NCBI GenBank assembly: GCA_015680685.1
Contig: MNCI01018082.1
Location: 189,534 to 253,533, forward strand
Source of the DNA: Gnetum montanum
Taxonomy: Eukaryota > Streptophyta > Gnetopsida > Gnetales > Gnetaceae
DNA: 64,000 nucleotides
Reading direction: 5' to 3'
Position 1 is the first letter of the stretch; each line of letters starts with the position of its first letter. The notes beneath the pieces were generated by a model that saw only the letters and a list, made by a program, of their open reading frames with translations, made no database searches and had not been told where the DNA came from. The translations under genes were made by a program, and so were the position numbers. Shown here piece by piece: positions 34,006-46,135 of the stretch.

Positions 34006-35949
34006 ACTATATAAGTGGCTCCTTAATTTTTCATCCTTTTTTTTTACACATTTCTATTTTACACCTTGTTATTTTTATAAATTTTTGTTTTACACCATCT
34101 TTATCTTACATGTTTTTTTTTATGTTATTAATTTTTTCTTTTACAAAATCATTAGTACACTTTATTTTTCTTAAATATTTTATAGTTTTTTGTATATTTT
34201 TCTTTATTTTAGTGTGACTTTCTTATTGTGTTTTAATAATAGCGTTCCTTATTACCAGTTGGGTACCATGTGGTTTGTTTGATGTGGTCATGTGCTATTC
34301 GATTATTTGATTATTAGTGTCTGGATTCTAGCTTTGAATTTTGTTACTGATAACTAGGACATGGTTTCTTTTTCATGAAATAGGTAGTGAGTCCACAACA
34401 TCCACCCAACCACAAACTCTATGATTTTCCTTGTTATGGAAGTATGAAGTCCCTTTTTCATTAATAAAAATTTAGCCAACCTATGCCCTTGGTAGTTTTT
34501 GAACTTGGAAAGGATTGAAAGGTTAGAACAGGGTGTGACTTCAAGGGTACTTGGTACTCTTTGTGCTTTTATGCTTACTTGGATGTATGTGTCTTTCCAT
34601 GGATTTTTTACTATTCCATGTTGACCAATAACAGGAAGTTAAATAAGTCTTTACATAGTGTGGTTCCCATTTCAAAAAAAAAATAATAGGAATTCAAAGC
34701 ACATCCCTTAAACAAAATAAAAGAGCTACAAGCACTGGTTATGGGACTAGAAAGACATGTTATACATGCCTGAAGGTCCTCTCTAACTAAGTCCTTTTCT
34801 CACTTCATGCTTCTCTTTTTTTCTTAAATAAGAAGTGGTGGTTATTCTATGGGATCACTCTTGTGTCTCAAGGAGGTGGATCGATCTTAGAGTGATGATG
34901 AAAAGTCAATAAACATGGTTGGTTTTGGTTTGGACTAAGGATGAATTTTATTAAGTCACTTACCCATAAAATTCACTAGGGATTTCATCCAATGTTAATT
35001 GGAAACTCCATTCCACTTTCTCTCTCATCCATCTATACTTTCCATGCCTCACCTCACTGCCAATGTTCATGTCCTTATTCAATGTCTTGGTTTAATATAT
35101 CGAAATTCTTAGGTAGTTTCTTTTAGGTTTTTGTACTTAACTTTCTATCATCATTAATCACCAATGGGGCTCATGGACTCCTTGGTTTGAGGCTATGAAA
35201 GGGAAAAAAAGGATGTGTGCCTACTTTGAGGAGGATCCACTTACATACCTTTTGGTTGGATTAGTTAAGTTCTTTATCCTTGGATATTCTCACAATAAAA
35301 TCCTTTTGTATGCCCCATAAATGACATCCAACTGTATGCATCTTCACAATGTTTTTTAGTGAAATCCTCTTTTTTGTTATTGTGAATTCTTTAAACCTCT
35401 TCAAGCATTTCATCACATTTGGAAATTTCATAATTTAATAATGGACCATTTATCCATTTCACCCTATTTTTCAATCTTACCACTAATACTATTAAAGGAA
35501 TCCATCCACCATAATCACAACCTAGCCAAGTGTAACTATTGATGAGACAAGGTATCTAAAGGCTATACATTACCTATTGCACACTAATCCATAATTTTGT
35601 TGTGATTGCAGTGGGAAGCATGGATTGGAAGCAAGATTGTCTTCACCAAAGAAGAAGCAACAGCACCATGCAACAAGGATCCTTCATGATCATTGAATCT
35701 TCTCCCTCATCGTTCAACTGCCAAAGGAGTTGGATGTTAGTTTTCGCTAGGGTATTTAATTCTATTGTCATAAACATCCAATTTTATAAAATATTGTAAA
35801 TCCATATGCTTGGGCATTTAGAAGCTATCTGTTCCATCTAACTCAATTTTCATGTTAGTCAATAATCTCACACCTTCCTAATATTTTATAAGGGACTTGT
35901 TTCTCCTTTTGTTCACTCAAGGGTGAGTTTTCATTTAATGTTAGGGGTA
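34006..35949 (+). mobile_element. Element A 3' non-coding tail
   Basis: T-rich sequence, then about 1.5 kb collinear in part with 44450-45222 of element B, for example GTAGTGAGTCCACA (34383, 44791) and TTTCCTTGTT.T..GAA.T..GAAGTCCC. No gene is seen. The short open frame at 35602-35799 is not shared with B and is probably chance. The polypurine-like TTAGGGGTA (35941-35949) precedes the LTR. Confidence 0.6.
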
Positions 35950-36765
35950 TGATGAAGTTTATTTTTGTCAACTCTAATATTGAGGGCTAAGAAGTGATAA
36001 CGAATATCTGATATCATGGAATGTATGTCGGCCTATAAATATAGGGCTTGGTGCATGGTTTGGGCATAATTTTTGCTATAGCATAGCAGAGCTCTTACAG
36101 TTTCTTTTCTTCAAAGTTAGAATATTTTCCAATGTGCTCACAGCAAGAGTCATTAAGTGTATGGATCTTTATTTGAGCACTATTATACCTAAGCACAGCA
36201 ATATGTGCGAAAATAAAGACGAGCTTTCTAATAAACCTTGCAACACCTTGGCTAGATTAATTATTTTATTTATGCATTTAATGCTTCCAAGTAATTAAGC
36301 TAAGCTAAGTCAGCTAAGTTAAATAGCAATAAATTAAGCACATAAGTACAACCACTTCAAGCATTCACATGACACTTTGTAATCCCAACCACACTTAACA
36401 TTTGGTAACCCAACAACATTATACGTGTTCAAGATGTGTATGGAAAGTGGGATCAAATATTTATGTTAAGATTAGTTAGAGATTAATGATTTAGTTAGAT
36501 TAAATTAGCCATTAAATTGTTTCATTCCTTTATTTTAAGCACTAAGAACATAAAACATAAAAAATGATAAAAATCAAATGTCTCAATTGCACTTAAGCAT
36601 AACTTTGCATCTCACAGGTGTAACTAGGAAGACAATGATTGTAATGATTAGATTTCACTTCCTAGAACCAGTGTACTTGAAGACTTAAGATCTACAAAAT
36701 TCAACCGAATCATGCATGAACACTTGTCATGCATATGGTTAAGCATAAGAATACACACCTCTAAA
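35950..36765 (+). repeat. 3' LTR of element A, 3'-truncated
   Basis: It starts TGATGAAGTTTATTTT, like the 5' LTR, and follows it through CATATGGTTAAGCATAAG (36736-36753), then diverges about 15 bases before the expected ...ACTCATCA end. No GTGAT target-site copy and no continuation of copia 2 follow. Confidence 0.75.
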
Positions 36766-36990
36766 ATAACATATCCCAAGAACTTGATCTTATAACATTA
36801 AAAAAAATACTTCAAAGTTTGAACAAATAACAAATGCTCTCTAAGCATTTATAAAATGGTCCTCAAATGTTACTTATGAAGATCCTGTAATGATGAGTGC
36901 ACCAAGATGTCATAAATGAACACAATAATAAATTGCTTTTATTACATTGTTTATAAGATGTCTAAATATTACATGAAAATTATTTCAATA
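36766..36990. other. Unassigned, possible leader of gypsy C
   Basis: AT-rich, between the broken end of LTR A and the gag of element C. No PBS is recognised. The LTR of C may have been removed by the same deletion that clipped LTR A. Confidence 0.35.
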
Positions 36991-37347
36991 TTTATTTCAT
37001 TTTACTCAATTTCATAGTTTTATTGTAACATTTATATTCTATGATTCTTGTTTTATGAGCAAACCCTCCCAACAAGAATCATTAACCTCTACCCTTAACC
37101 AACCAACTATCCATCACTTTATGTTAAGAAAGCAACAAGCTTCACGTTTTCCAAGTTCTATCCCTAGAAGGACACAAACTAAGATGGCAATCAATCAACC
37201 CCTAGCTCCCTTAGTAAGAAACCCCTTCAACTTCACCAACTACCATGATATCCCAAAATCACTCTAAAATGTAAATTTGTTCTTCAATCCCACAACCCCT
37301 ACTAGTGATGCTTGACAACATATACAATGTTTTGAAACCTTATTAGA
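36991..37347 (+). pseudogene. Gypsy element C gag, N-terminal half (split by B)
   Basis: The Met at 37055 opens MSKPSQQESLTSTLNQPTI and stays open to a TAA at 37265. The same frame continues through HIQCFETLL at 37318-37345, the start of the capsid domain. It ends with GA of a codon at 37347, exactly where the LTR of element B begins. The other half resumes in the same frame at 46141. Confidence 0.75.
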
Positions 37348-38244
37348 TGATGAGTCGTCATTGGCTGGCTATGTCAATGAGGCCTCATCGATGCATCTTG
37401 CCCTGAGTTGACAAGGCCTTATCGATGCAATGTTTGTCTATCGCCTATAAACACATGCCTATCATCCACAATTATGAGGAATCAAGATTTTAGTAGTAGG
37501 GAATATCTTCCATTTTTTTTATTCGAAAGTTAGAAATTTCTTTCCTTGAGTGCCCATAGTAAGAGTTATTGAGTGTACAGATCTTTATTCGAGCATTGTT
37601 GTACCTAAGCACAATAATGTGTGTAGCAATAAAGATGAGCTTTTTGATAACCCTTGCAACAATTTAGATAGATTAGCTATTTTATTTATTCATTGAATGT
37701 CTTCAATTATTTATTAAATTCTTTTTATTAGTTATCAAATATTTCTAGTTATTACATTAATGAGACAATTAAGTGAGATAGATTACACACATAAGGATGA
37801 TTGCTTCGACCGTAACACGTATTTTCTTGGTAATCCCAACAACATTATCGCTTGGTACACCCACTAGCATGGTGTTTGATCACCTAGTAGTGGATACGTG
37901 GGTTCAAGATGTGTACAAAAAGTAGAATGAATACTTATGTTAGGATTAGTTAAGTGATTAGCTAATTATCAATTTAGATTAATTAATTAAACTCCTTCTA
38001 TATACATTTCAAGCACTAAAATATAGAATATAAAATGATAAAAATCAAATGCCTAAGTTACACTTAACCATACCAACATACATCATAAGTGTAATTGGAA
38101 GGACAATGATTAACCTTAAGGCTAGATTCACTTCCTAAAGGGCTAGTACATTGGAAATGATAAAGTCCAAGTAATTTTACTAAATCACACGTGAATGCTT
38201 TTTGATTCGTATGGTTGGGCATAGGGGTACTCCATTGCTCTTTA
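37348..38244 (+). repeat. 5' LTR of element B
   Basis: 897 bases from TGATGAGTCGTCATTGGC to CCATTGCTCTTTA (expected end TCA). The U3 carries CAATGAGGCCTCATCGATGC-type repeats. Confidence 0.85.
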
Positions 38245-38263
38245 TTGGTGTTGTTGCTGATGA
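38245..38263 (+). other. Primer-binding site of element B, decayed
   Basis: TTGGTGTTGTTGCTGATGA against TTGGCGCCGTTGCCGGGGA: five transitions and one transversion. Directly follows the LTR. Confidence 0.65.
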
Positions 38264-38399
38264 CTTTGGTTGTGGAACATGCACTATTTAGGTTTAAGTG
38301 GATACTACTAATATCATTGTATGAACCTAAAATTCAATAACATTCCCACTATACATAAATTATAGAAACACACTGATAATTTCATTTTGTTTTATAAAA

Positions 38400-40200
38400 T
38401 TTCTTCTTCTTCTCATAAGCCTAAAGATTCTAAACCACTAGTCCCACAAGAATTCAAGGTGATATACACTCATCCAAATGAGTTTGTATTGAACTTCACC
38501 TTCATCCTACATCAGGATGAGTAGATGTGATGGTGTGATATGGAGGGCAACGTCCAATAGATCTATGCTAGGAATTTTGTTTAAAACCCTTAAGAAGTTG
38601 GGCATAGCAAATCTTCATGAAGAGTACGTTGTGGATGGATATGATGCTCAGAACTATTATCCCATTGAAATAAAATGTAAGGAAGATAAACATCAAAAGA
38701 GACTCCATGAAGCCACAAAGGGGAAACATTACACTAACCCCTTATTCCTACTAGATCAAGAGGACAATGAGGCTTCTCCCTTGGAAGGCTCTCAACATAA
38801 AGATTCTCCATCCCCTATTACTAATGGTGAGGGTATGAACTTGACCCTATGATCAACTATTCATAAACCAAGTTTAAGAAGGAGTGATAGCCAAGGTAGG
38901 GACTCAGGTGAACATCACAATAACAGGGGATCTAATAATGATGATCATAAAAATCGTAAGAGTGATGGTGGAAACCATAGTGGCAATGGCAATCCACCTT
39001 CCTGTTCATCCTCTTCATCTGATTTTGAACATTCCTCTTCATCTAACGGTTCTCATGGAAGCCACCATTGAAAAAACCATGATGAAGGTGATATACAAAA
39101 TAACAATGACCATGAAGGCCACCAAAACCAAAGGGGTGGCCAAAACTATCATCAACATCATCAATGCAGTGATGATGATGAACCTTTACTAGTGACTCGA
39201 AGTATACTTAACATTGTAGAGGTAGTAAGAATTCCAACTAGGCATATGAAGGATAGTTAGATTAAATGCCTAGATATTAACAATATCCCAAGATTTGAGG
39301 GGGGATATAATTTTGATCCACAAACACATATACAAGCTTTTCAAAATGCCTATGCCTTATAGAACATAGAGAACGAGTGGTAGAAACTCAAGCTTTTTTC
39401 AAGAAAACTCATTAAGGAAATTGAAAGTTGGTATCGGTCCTTAGAATCAGAATCTATCCAAAGATGAAGTACCATGTTATAATTTTTCAATGAAAAATAT
39501 CAAATGTACTCTAGAGTGTCTAATCTAAGAAGGCAAATCCAAGGCTAGAAATAAGGAGCACACGAACCCTTGGATGCCACCATGGGCTGATACTATTCAC
39601 TCCTACGTTAATGTCCTATCCATGGTTACTCTCAGAGGGAACAACTTCACCACATCATATATGGACTCAAAGTAGAAAGAAGAAGAACCCTTGGGGTGTA
39701 TGCCCAAGGGAAGCTGTCTAAATGAGAGCTAATTAGATCCAATGGCTAATTAAGCAAGTAGCAAAAGAAGAAGGTGAGCTACGAAAAAGGGAGAATGTTG
39801 AAAAGTATAATAGGAACCCATCCATCAGAAAACAAGAGGTCCAATTTTGTGATGAGGAGGAGTCACCACTTGATAAAGTGGTGAACAGAAAGATCTTGCC
39901 ATTTCAAAAATCCATTTCTAACATTTTAGTCAAGGTTGATAATTTATGGGACTCTTTAGATGAAAAGTTTCAAATTACTTTGAAGATTGCTAAAGAATCC
40001 AAAGAGAACAATAGTGATTGTAATTATAGACAGTGAAAAGAAACTAAACGTGCCTACCAAAAAGGTAAGAGCAAAGCTACTATAGTAGAGAAAGTTGTGG
40101 AATTTGATTCTGATGTTGAAACTGAATGTGACATCTATCAATGTGAACATCCAAAGGGATGTTTTCCTATGGTGTCACACTTACAAGAGTTTGGAGTGTA
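38400..40200 (+). pseudogene. Element B gag, broken
   Basis: An open N-terminal segment at 38517-38852 (capsid linker rich in Lys and Glu) is followed by a His/Asn/Asp-rich stretch and the conserved block NIVEVVRIPTRHMKDS (39211-39258), then INNIPRFEGGYNFD (39278-39319). The capsid core is at 39380-39700 with ESWYRSLESE and HHIIYGLKVERRRTLGVYAQ. A coiled region KVDNLWDSLDEKFQITLKIA lies at 39931-39990 and CDIYQCEHPKGCFP at 40130. Collinear with gag of A throughout. Confidence 0.8.
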
Positions 40201-40830
40201 TGCATTAAATCCTCACCTAGAACGTAGACAAGCTCCAAGATGATTCCCTTACCCTCAAGGCAGTCCAAGGCAATTTCACCAATAGCAACAAACTTACTAC
40301 CCAAGTGGAACTCCTTCACAACCTTATGAATAGTACAAACAGTGTACCAATGATAATCATGGAGAATGCCACCGCCAAGGAAGTAGTACCCTTATAGGCA
40401 ACTAGATTCATACAGGTACTATGTTTAGCAACCCATCTCCCCTAGAAGTTCAGAAGTCATGCATCATTCCTTATCATCCTTCACATCCCTCTGCACCTAC
40501 ACCTTCACCTTCAACCCAATTACCTGTTTCTCCATCTATGTAAGGTGAGATTCCTCCACAACTACAACAATGAAGTGCTACAAGGGTTGTACACTCACAA
40601 GCAGTTTTTCAACCAAGTGGTCTAGATAATCAATCAAGGAAATGACCTTTCTTCTGGCCCAATAGTTCTCTCCAGCCCTCACAACCTACTTCGACTAATC
40701 GCCATACATCTCTAGTACCCTCATCCTCTACATCAAACACCTTTAAGTATCCTTCAAACTAGGTGCCAACTAGGATCCGCACTGTAATGCTAACTCATGC
40801 TATTTCTAACTAGATCAAGGCTGGCAACCT
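40201..40830 (+). pseudogene. Element B gag-protease linker
   Basis: Gln-, Pro- and Tyr-rich low-complexity region with stops, collinear with 26047-26750. No catalytic motif. Confidence 0.5.
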
Positions 40831-41260
40831 TCCTACAAAAAGATCTTATCCAGGAAGTCTTCTCATCTTTCTATAACTCTGGTTTCAGAGTTAACCTCAT
40901 CTCCCATGATATGTATGAGGCCTAGAACCTACCACCTCTTAAGAAGATCAATATCCATCTAGAATTAGCAGGTTAGTCAATTATAGTTCCTTTGGGATTA
41001 GTAGAGGACATTGTGACCAAAATTTTTGGATGGTCCTATCCTACTGATGTTCTAATAATCAAGATTGAAAACTGTAAAAGTGATTTCCCCATCATCATGG
41101 GAAGGGCTTGGTTAAGCACAGTTGATGTGCGAATGGATATAAGGGACCTATCTCTCAAAATGTCTATGGAGAATGAGTTAGGAAAAATTGAGAAGAAGCG
41201 TATTCCATGCATCGCATATAGTGACAACGAGTGCAATTACATGCAAAAGATTGGTTAATT
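40831..41260 (+). pseudogene. Element B aspartic protease, partial
   Basis: The region before the active site is damaged (YNSGFRVNLISHDMYEA at 40876-40924, with the D-S/T-G triplet deleted). The C-terminal half is open from 40992: GLVEDIVTKIFGWSYPTDV, then GRAWLSTVDVRMDIRDLSLK (41100-41160) and the CNYMQKI block. Inactive. Confidence 0.75.
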
Positions 41261-41690
41261 AAAACCACATACATTACGGCATACAATCAATGTGCACGAG
41301 AACTTAATATTCAACAATGTCTATATGCAGCAACCACAAAGTAGAAGGGCACCTAGTGGCTGATAGTTGCTTCAAATAGTAGCAGAATGTGCATGGAGCC
41401 AACTGAGAGTTTAAATTATGCATATGTAGAAGGCATGGACAAAATTGAACAAGTCCATTCCCAACTCTCTAATGAAGATGATGATAACTATTCGGGAGAG
41501 TTGGAGATCCCTAATCACTTCAAGTAGGAGCCCTTAGAACTAAAAAATTTACCAATTAGAATGAAGTTTTCATTTTAAAGAATGGTAAACCAGTGATCAT
41601 TAATTCCAAACTTTCTCCTAAAAAAAGGATAAGTTTTTAAAATTGGTGAATAAATGGTCAACAACCTTCGTTTGGTCATATCCATAACTA
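41261..41690 (+). pseudogene. Element B linker between protease and RT
   Basis: Acidic segment with YVEGMDKIEQVHSQLSNEDD (about 41421-41480), collinear with 27226-27620 and 30881-31260. One frame change is near 41575. Confidence 0.55.
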
Positions 41691-42500
41691 ACAGGAATTA
41701 ATCCAAGGATATGCCAGTACCACATCTACACTGATCCAACCATGAAACTTAGAAGATAGCTGCAGAGGCAGCTCAACCTCAAATTGAAGAAAATATTTAC
41801 GAAGGAGATAGAGAAACTCCTCAAGGTGGGGTTTAACTATTCAATCGTGAATAGTAAGTGGGTTAGCCCACTCGTAATTATACCAAAGAAGGGTGGTAAA
41901 TGGTGAGTTTGCATTGACTTTAGGTTGTTAAATATGGCAACATTTAAGGGTCACTTTTCTTTACCATTTTTGGTTCAAGTATTAGACACCATATCCGAGC
42001 ATTATTATAATTTCTTAGATAGTTATAGTGGCTATAACCAAATCCATATTGCACTAGAAGACTAGGCCAAAATAACATTCACGAGTCCTTGGGGGACTTT
42101 TGCATATTGTAAGATGTTGTTTGTCCTATGCAATACCCTTGCAACATTTCAACACTTGGTCCTTAGTATCTTTCAACAATAGATCAGTAGTGGTGTTGAA
42201 GTCTTCATCAATGATTTCTTCACCTATGGAGCTACCTTTGAGCAAGCCTTGGACTGAATTAAGCAAGTACTAAAGAGATGTGTTGAGACAAACCTATGGA
42301 TCAACTAGAAAAAGAGCCATCTCATGGTCCAAGAAGGCATTGTGCTAGGGCATGAAATTTCAAAAAAAAAGGAATTGAGGTAGAACTAGAAAAGATAAGG
42401 ATCATCCAAGGAATAACACACCAACCAAAGACTGTTAAAGATGTTCAATTATTCCTTGGACATACTAGTTACTACCATCGCTTTATTAAGAATTTCTCTA
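41691..42500 (+). pseudogene. Element B reverse transcriptase
   Basis: SKWVSPLVIIPKKGGKW (41855-41902), a FRLLNMATFKGHFSLPFLVQ block, SYSGYNQIHIALED (42022-42063), LCNTLATFQHLVLSIFQQ with a stop, then the active site at 42204-42215 reading FIND where FMDD is expected (first Asp changed to Asn). The C-terminal part covers GHTSYYHRFIKNFSRIEKPL (42459-42519). The catalytic loss and stops make it inactive. Confidence 0.85.
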
Positions 42501-43080
42501 GGATTGAAAAGCCATTGGGAGAACTTACAAAGAAAGATTTACCTTTCATTTGGACGAAGGACTATGAAAATGCATTCCAATAATTAAAAGAGAAATTCAT
42601 AGAAACATAAATCCTATGAGAACTAGATTGGTCCAAACTATTCCATAACATGATAGACGCATCTAACTTTTCTTTGGGAGTAGTGGTTATGCAAATGGAT
42701 GATAAGAAACATCCATATTATATCCACTGTGCAAGTCAAAGCACTATGGAAGCACAATTAAATTACACCACCACGAAGAAGGAATTAATGGAAGTGGTGT
42801 ATGCACTAGAAAATTTTAGACATTATGTTCTAGGTTACAAAGTATTTGTACATATAGATCATAGTGCAATTTGCTTCCTTATGAATAAGCTGATAGTCAG
42901 CCCTCATGTTATACGGTGGCTTGTGATATTGCAAGAATTCAATCTTATTATGGTAGATCAAAAAGGAATCGAGAATGTGGTTACTAATCATATTTCTTGC
43001 TTAAGATGGGATAACAAAGAGGAGGATAGCCCACTCTCTAATCAATTTCCAGATGAACTCCTCTTTACTGGAGTAATAAA
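42501..43080 (+). pseudogene. Element B RNase H, mostly open
   Basis: An open stretch of 152 codons from 42650: IDASNFSLGVVVMQMDDKKH, then SQSTMEAQLNYTTTKKELME (42735-42795) and VVYALENFRHYVLGYKVFVH. It keeps the first catalytic Asp (DAS) and Glu (KKEL) and continues through DHSAICFLMNKLIVSPHVIR into the connection to integrase. The best-kept domain of B. Confidence 0.85.
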
Positions 43081-44405
43081 TGAACAAATGCTTGAAAAAG
43101 CAATATGATATAATGGCATCCTCACATATCTTCTTACTCAAGAGATGCCAAAAGACTTGGATTTTAGGAAAAAGCAACAATTTCTTCATCCAGTCAAATA
43201 CTTCATAGAAATCAATGGACATCTTTACAAGATGTGTGTCAATGGCATAATTCATTGGTGTTTCCCTGATGAAGATTAACTACACATTCTCTAAGATGTT
43301 CATGAAGGACCTTGTAGAGGTCGCATGGCCATAAAAATTCTAATGGCAAGATACTATTGGCCCAAAATCTTTAGGGATGCCCACTAGTTTGTCAAGTCTT
43401 GTGAACATTGTCAATGTGATAGGGGGATGATCACTTGTATGGAAGGTCCTCAATAGTGGATTCACCCACTAGAACCTTTCAACATATGGGGCGTTGACTT
43501 CATAGGTCCCATCACATCCATGTCTAATGGGAAAGTGTATATTATAGTAGCAATTGACTATTGCACAAAATGGGCTAAAGTAGTAGCCATTACAAAATGC
43601 ACATCATCCATTGCCACTAGATTTATACAAAAACATATTGTAAATAGGTTTGGGGTGCTACATTCACTAATTTTTTATAATGGGACTTATTTCATAGGTG
43701 CCACATTTAGAAAATTAATGAAACACTTGGGGTTAGAACATAAATTCATAACACCTTACCACCCCCAAGCCAACAGTCAAGCAGAGGTAACCAATCAAGA
43801 GCTTACAAAAATATTAATGCAAATCATTAGTAAATATAGGAAGGATTGGAGCAAAAAACTTAATGATGCTCTCTAGGCTTACCGATCAACTTGGAAACTT
43901 CCTATTGGATATTATCCCTATGAGCTAGTGTACAAAAAATGTCCAACGCTCCCAATTCAATCTGAGCTTTGTACACTCTCAACGGCCTATGATCTAATCT
44001 TTGATCTAAGTTTAGCACAAATATAAAGATTCATCAATCTAAATATGCTAGACAAAAATCACTTAGTGGCCCTATCCTTGAATGAGGTGAACAAGGCATT
44101 CAACAAGCAACACCACAACCTTAGAATTAGGAAAGTAAAGTTTTAACGAGGAGATAAGGTCCTCTATTGGAACCCCACACATATGCCTCAAAAGAAAAAA
44201 TTTCAAACATTATGGGAGGGACCTTATATAATTAATCAAACATTTCCCTCTGGGGCCATGATAATTTACAAACCTGACAAGCCAAATAAAAAGCAGTTGG
44301 TTAATATCCAACAAATTAAACCTTTCCTAAAACCAAGATTGGCCAATGTAAATACTGCCTCAATTGATGGACACCCATGTTTTATTTTTCAGGTCTCCTC
44401 CTTCT
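43081..44405 (+). pseudogene. Element B integrase
   Basis: Zinc-binding remnant FVKSCEHCQCDRGMITCMEG (43391-43450). Core GVDFIGPITSMSNGKVYIIV (43490-43550) with the first Asp kept, and HSLIFYNGTYFIGATF (43660-43708), where FYNG replaces SDNG (catalytic Asp to Tyr). The HPQANSQAEVTNQELTKIL block (43762-43818) keeps the catalytic Glu. C-terminal KVLYWNPTHMPQKKKFQTLW and EGPYIINQTFPSGAMIIYKP (44207-44275), the GPF/Y-type domain. Stops include TAG at 43876. A purine run ATGGGGGAGATG follows at 44415. Confidence 0.85.
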
Positions 44406-45222
44406 AACTCAATCATGGGGGAGATGGTCATCCATGCTAACCATTACCATGGCCTCTTAGTTTTTCTACCTTTTTTTTCACATTTTTGATTTTACAATTT
44501 TTTTTTATTTTCAAATTTTTTTAAATTTTACACCATCTTTTTTAGTACCTTTAAACTTTCTTGATTATTTTACAGTCTCTTATATATTTTACTTTCTTTT
44601 ATTTCTTTTGATTAAGTGTGATATTTTCTCATTTTTACTAATAAATCTACTTTATTATCATAGGACATAATGTTGTTGTTGCTATTTACTAATGATGGTT
44701 TGTGCTTAATATGTGATTGTCGATGTCTAGTTTCTATTTTTGAATTCTGATGTCTGATGACTTCGGCATGGTTTATTTTTCATGGAACAAGTAGTGAGTC
44801 CACATCAACTGCCCATCCAATGAGCTCTATGGTTTTCCTTGTTCTAGGAATTTGAAGTCCCTTTTTCATTAAAGAAACTTGGTAGTTCCAAAATTAGGAA
44901 GGATCCAGAGGTTTGTAAAGAGTGTGACTTCAAGGGGACTTAATACTCTTTGTACTCTTCTTCTTGCTTGAATGCTTCATTGTTTTTGCACAAACTTCTG
45001 ACCATTCCATTCCACCCAATTATAGGAAGATAAATAACATCATTGCATGGTGTGGTTCCCATCATTTAAAAAAATGATGGAAATTCAAGGCACATCCCTT
45101 TGACATGAATAAGTCCTTGCATGGTGTGGTTTCCATTTAAAAAAAAAAGAGTTAATCAACAATCCTATACCTTCTCAATTTTGTAAAAGAACTTGAGGAC
45201 GAGTTTTCATGTAGTCATGGGG
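44406..45222 (+). mobile_element. Element B 3' non-coding tail
   Basis: A T-rich stretch (44460-44640), then unique sequence with no gene. It ends in AACTTGAGGACGAGTTTTCA and the purine run ATGGGG before the LTR. About 1.1 kb shorter than the same region of element A. Confidence 0.65.
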
Positions 45223-46135
45223 TCATCATTGGTTGGCTGCATCAATGAGGCCTTATCAATGTAGTTGACCACATTGACAAGGCCTCATTGCCTTGTCAAT
45301 GAATCTCTTCCTACGTTGATGAGGCCTCATGGACATAGTGTTTATCCATCGCCTATAAATACGTGCCTACTAGCTACATTTATGGGAAATCAAGATTTTA
45401 GTAGTAGCAAAGCTCTTGCATTATTTCGATTCAAAAGTTAGAATTTTTTTTCCTGAGTGCCTACAACAGGGATCATTGAGTGTATGGATATTTATTCAAG
45501 CATTGTTGTACCTGAGCATGACAATGTGTGTAGTAATAAAGACAAGCTTTCTAGATAAGCCTTGCAGCACTTTGGATAGATTAGCTATTTTATTTATGCA
45601 TTTAATGTCTTTAATTATTTATTAAATTCTTTCAATTAGTTATCAAATATTTTCTAGTTATTATGTTAATGAGACAATTAAGCAAGATAGATTACACACG
45701 TAATTTCGATTGATTCGAGCATAACATGTATTCACTTGGTAATCCAAGCAACGTTATTGCTTGGCACACCCAATAGCATGGCATTTGGTCTTCCAACAGT
45801 GGATACGTGGGTTCAAGATGTGTACGAAAAGTGGAAAAAAAATACTTATGTTAGGATTAGTTAAGTGATTAGATAATTAAACTCCTTTTTATCTACATTT
45901 CGAGCACCAAAATAGAAAATACACAATGATAAAAATCGGATGCCTTAGTTACACTTAACCATACCAACATATATTACAAGTGTATTTGGGAGGATAATGA
46001 TTGACCTTAAGGCTAGATTCACTTCCTAAATGGCTAGTGCACTTGAAATGATAAAATCCATATAATTCAACAAGATTGCACATGAACATTTTGTGAATCG
46101 TATGGTTGGGTGTAGGGGTACTCCACCACTCATCA
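45223..46135 (+). repeat. 3' LTR of element B
   Basis: Collinear with 37348-38244 from TCATCATTGGTTGGCTGC to CACCACTCATCA. It lacks the first six bases (TGATGA) of the 5' copy and carries extra TTGACAAGGCCTCA repeats near 45270-45300. Confidence 0.85.

Larger units (their letters stand above)
23037..36765 (+). mobile_element. Composite Athila/Tat-like gypsy element A (two pol regions)
   Basis: 5' LTR 23037-23981, PBS, gag, protease, RT, RNase H and part of integrase (to about 29690). Then a jump back to gag-like sequence (about 29695-30450), a second protease-RT-RNase H-integrase set (30455-34005), a long 3' tail and a 3' LTR (35950 to about 36765) missing its last bases. The order PR-RT-RH-IN is that of Ty3/gypsy. 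The tRNA-Asp PBS points to the Athila/Tat branch. It is either a recombination product of two copies or a nested pair with lost LTRs. Every coding region is broken. Confidence 0.8.
37348..46135 (+). mobile_element. Full-length Athila/Tat-like gypsy element B, nested in C
   Basis: 8.8 kb: 5' LTR, PBS, gag, protease, RT, RNase H, integrase, 3' tail, 3' LTR. Flanks TTAGA (37343-37347) and CTAGG (46136-46140) match in the central three bases and differ by two transitions, as a decayed 5-bp target-site duplication would. Removing B plus one flank copy rejoins the host gag in frame. Coding regions are broken, though less than in A. Confidence 0.9.
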
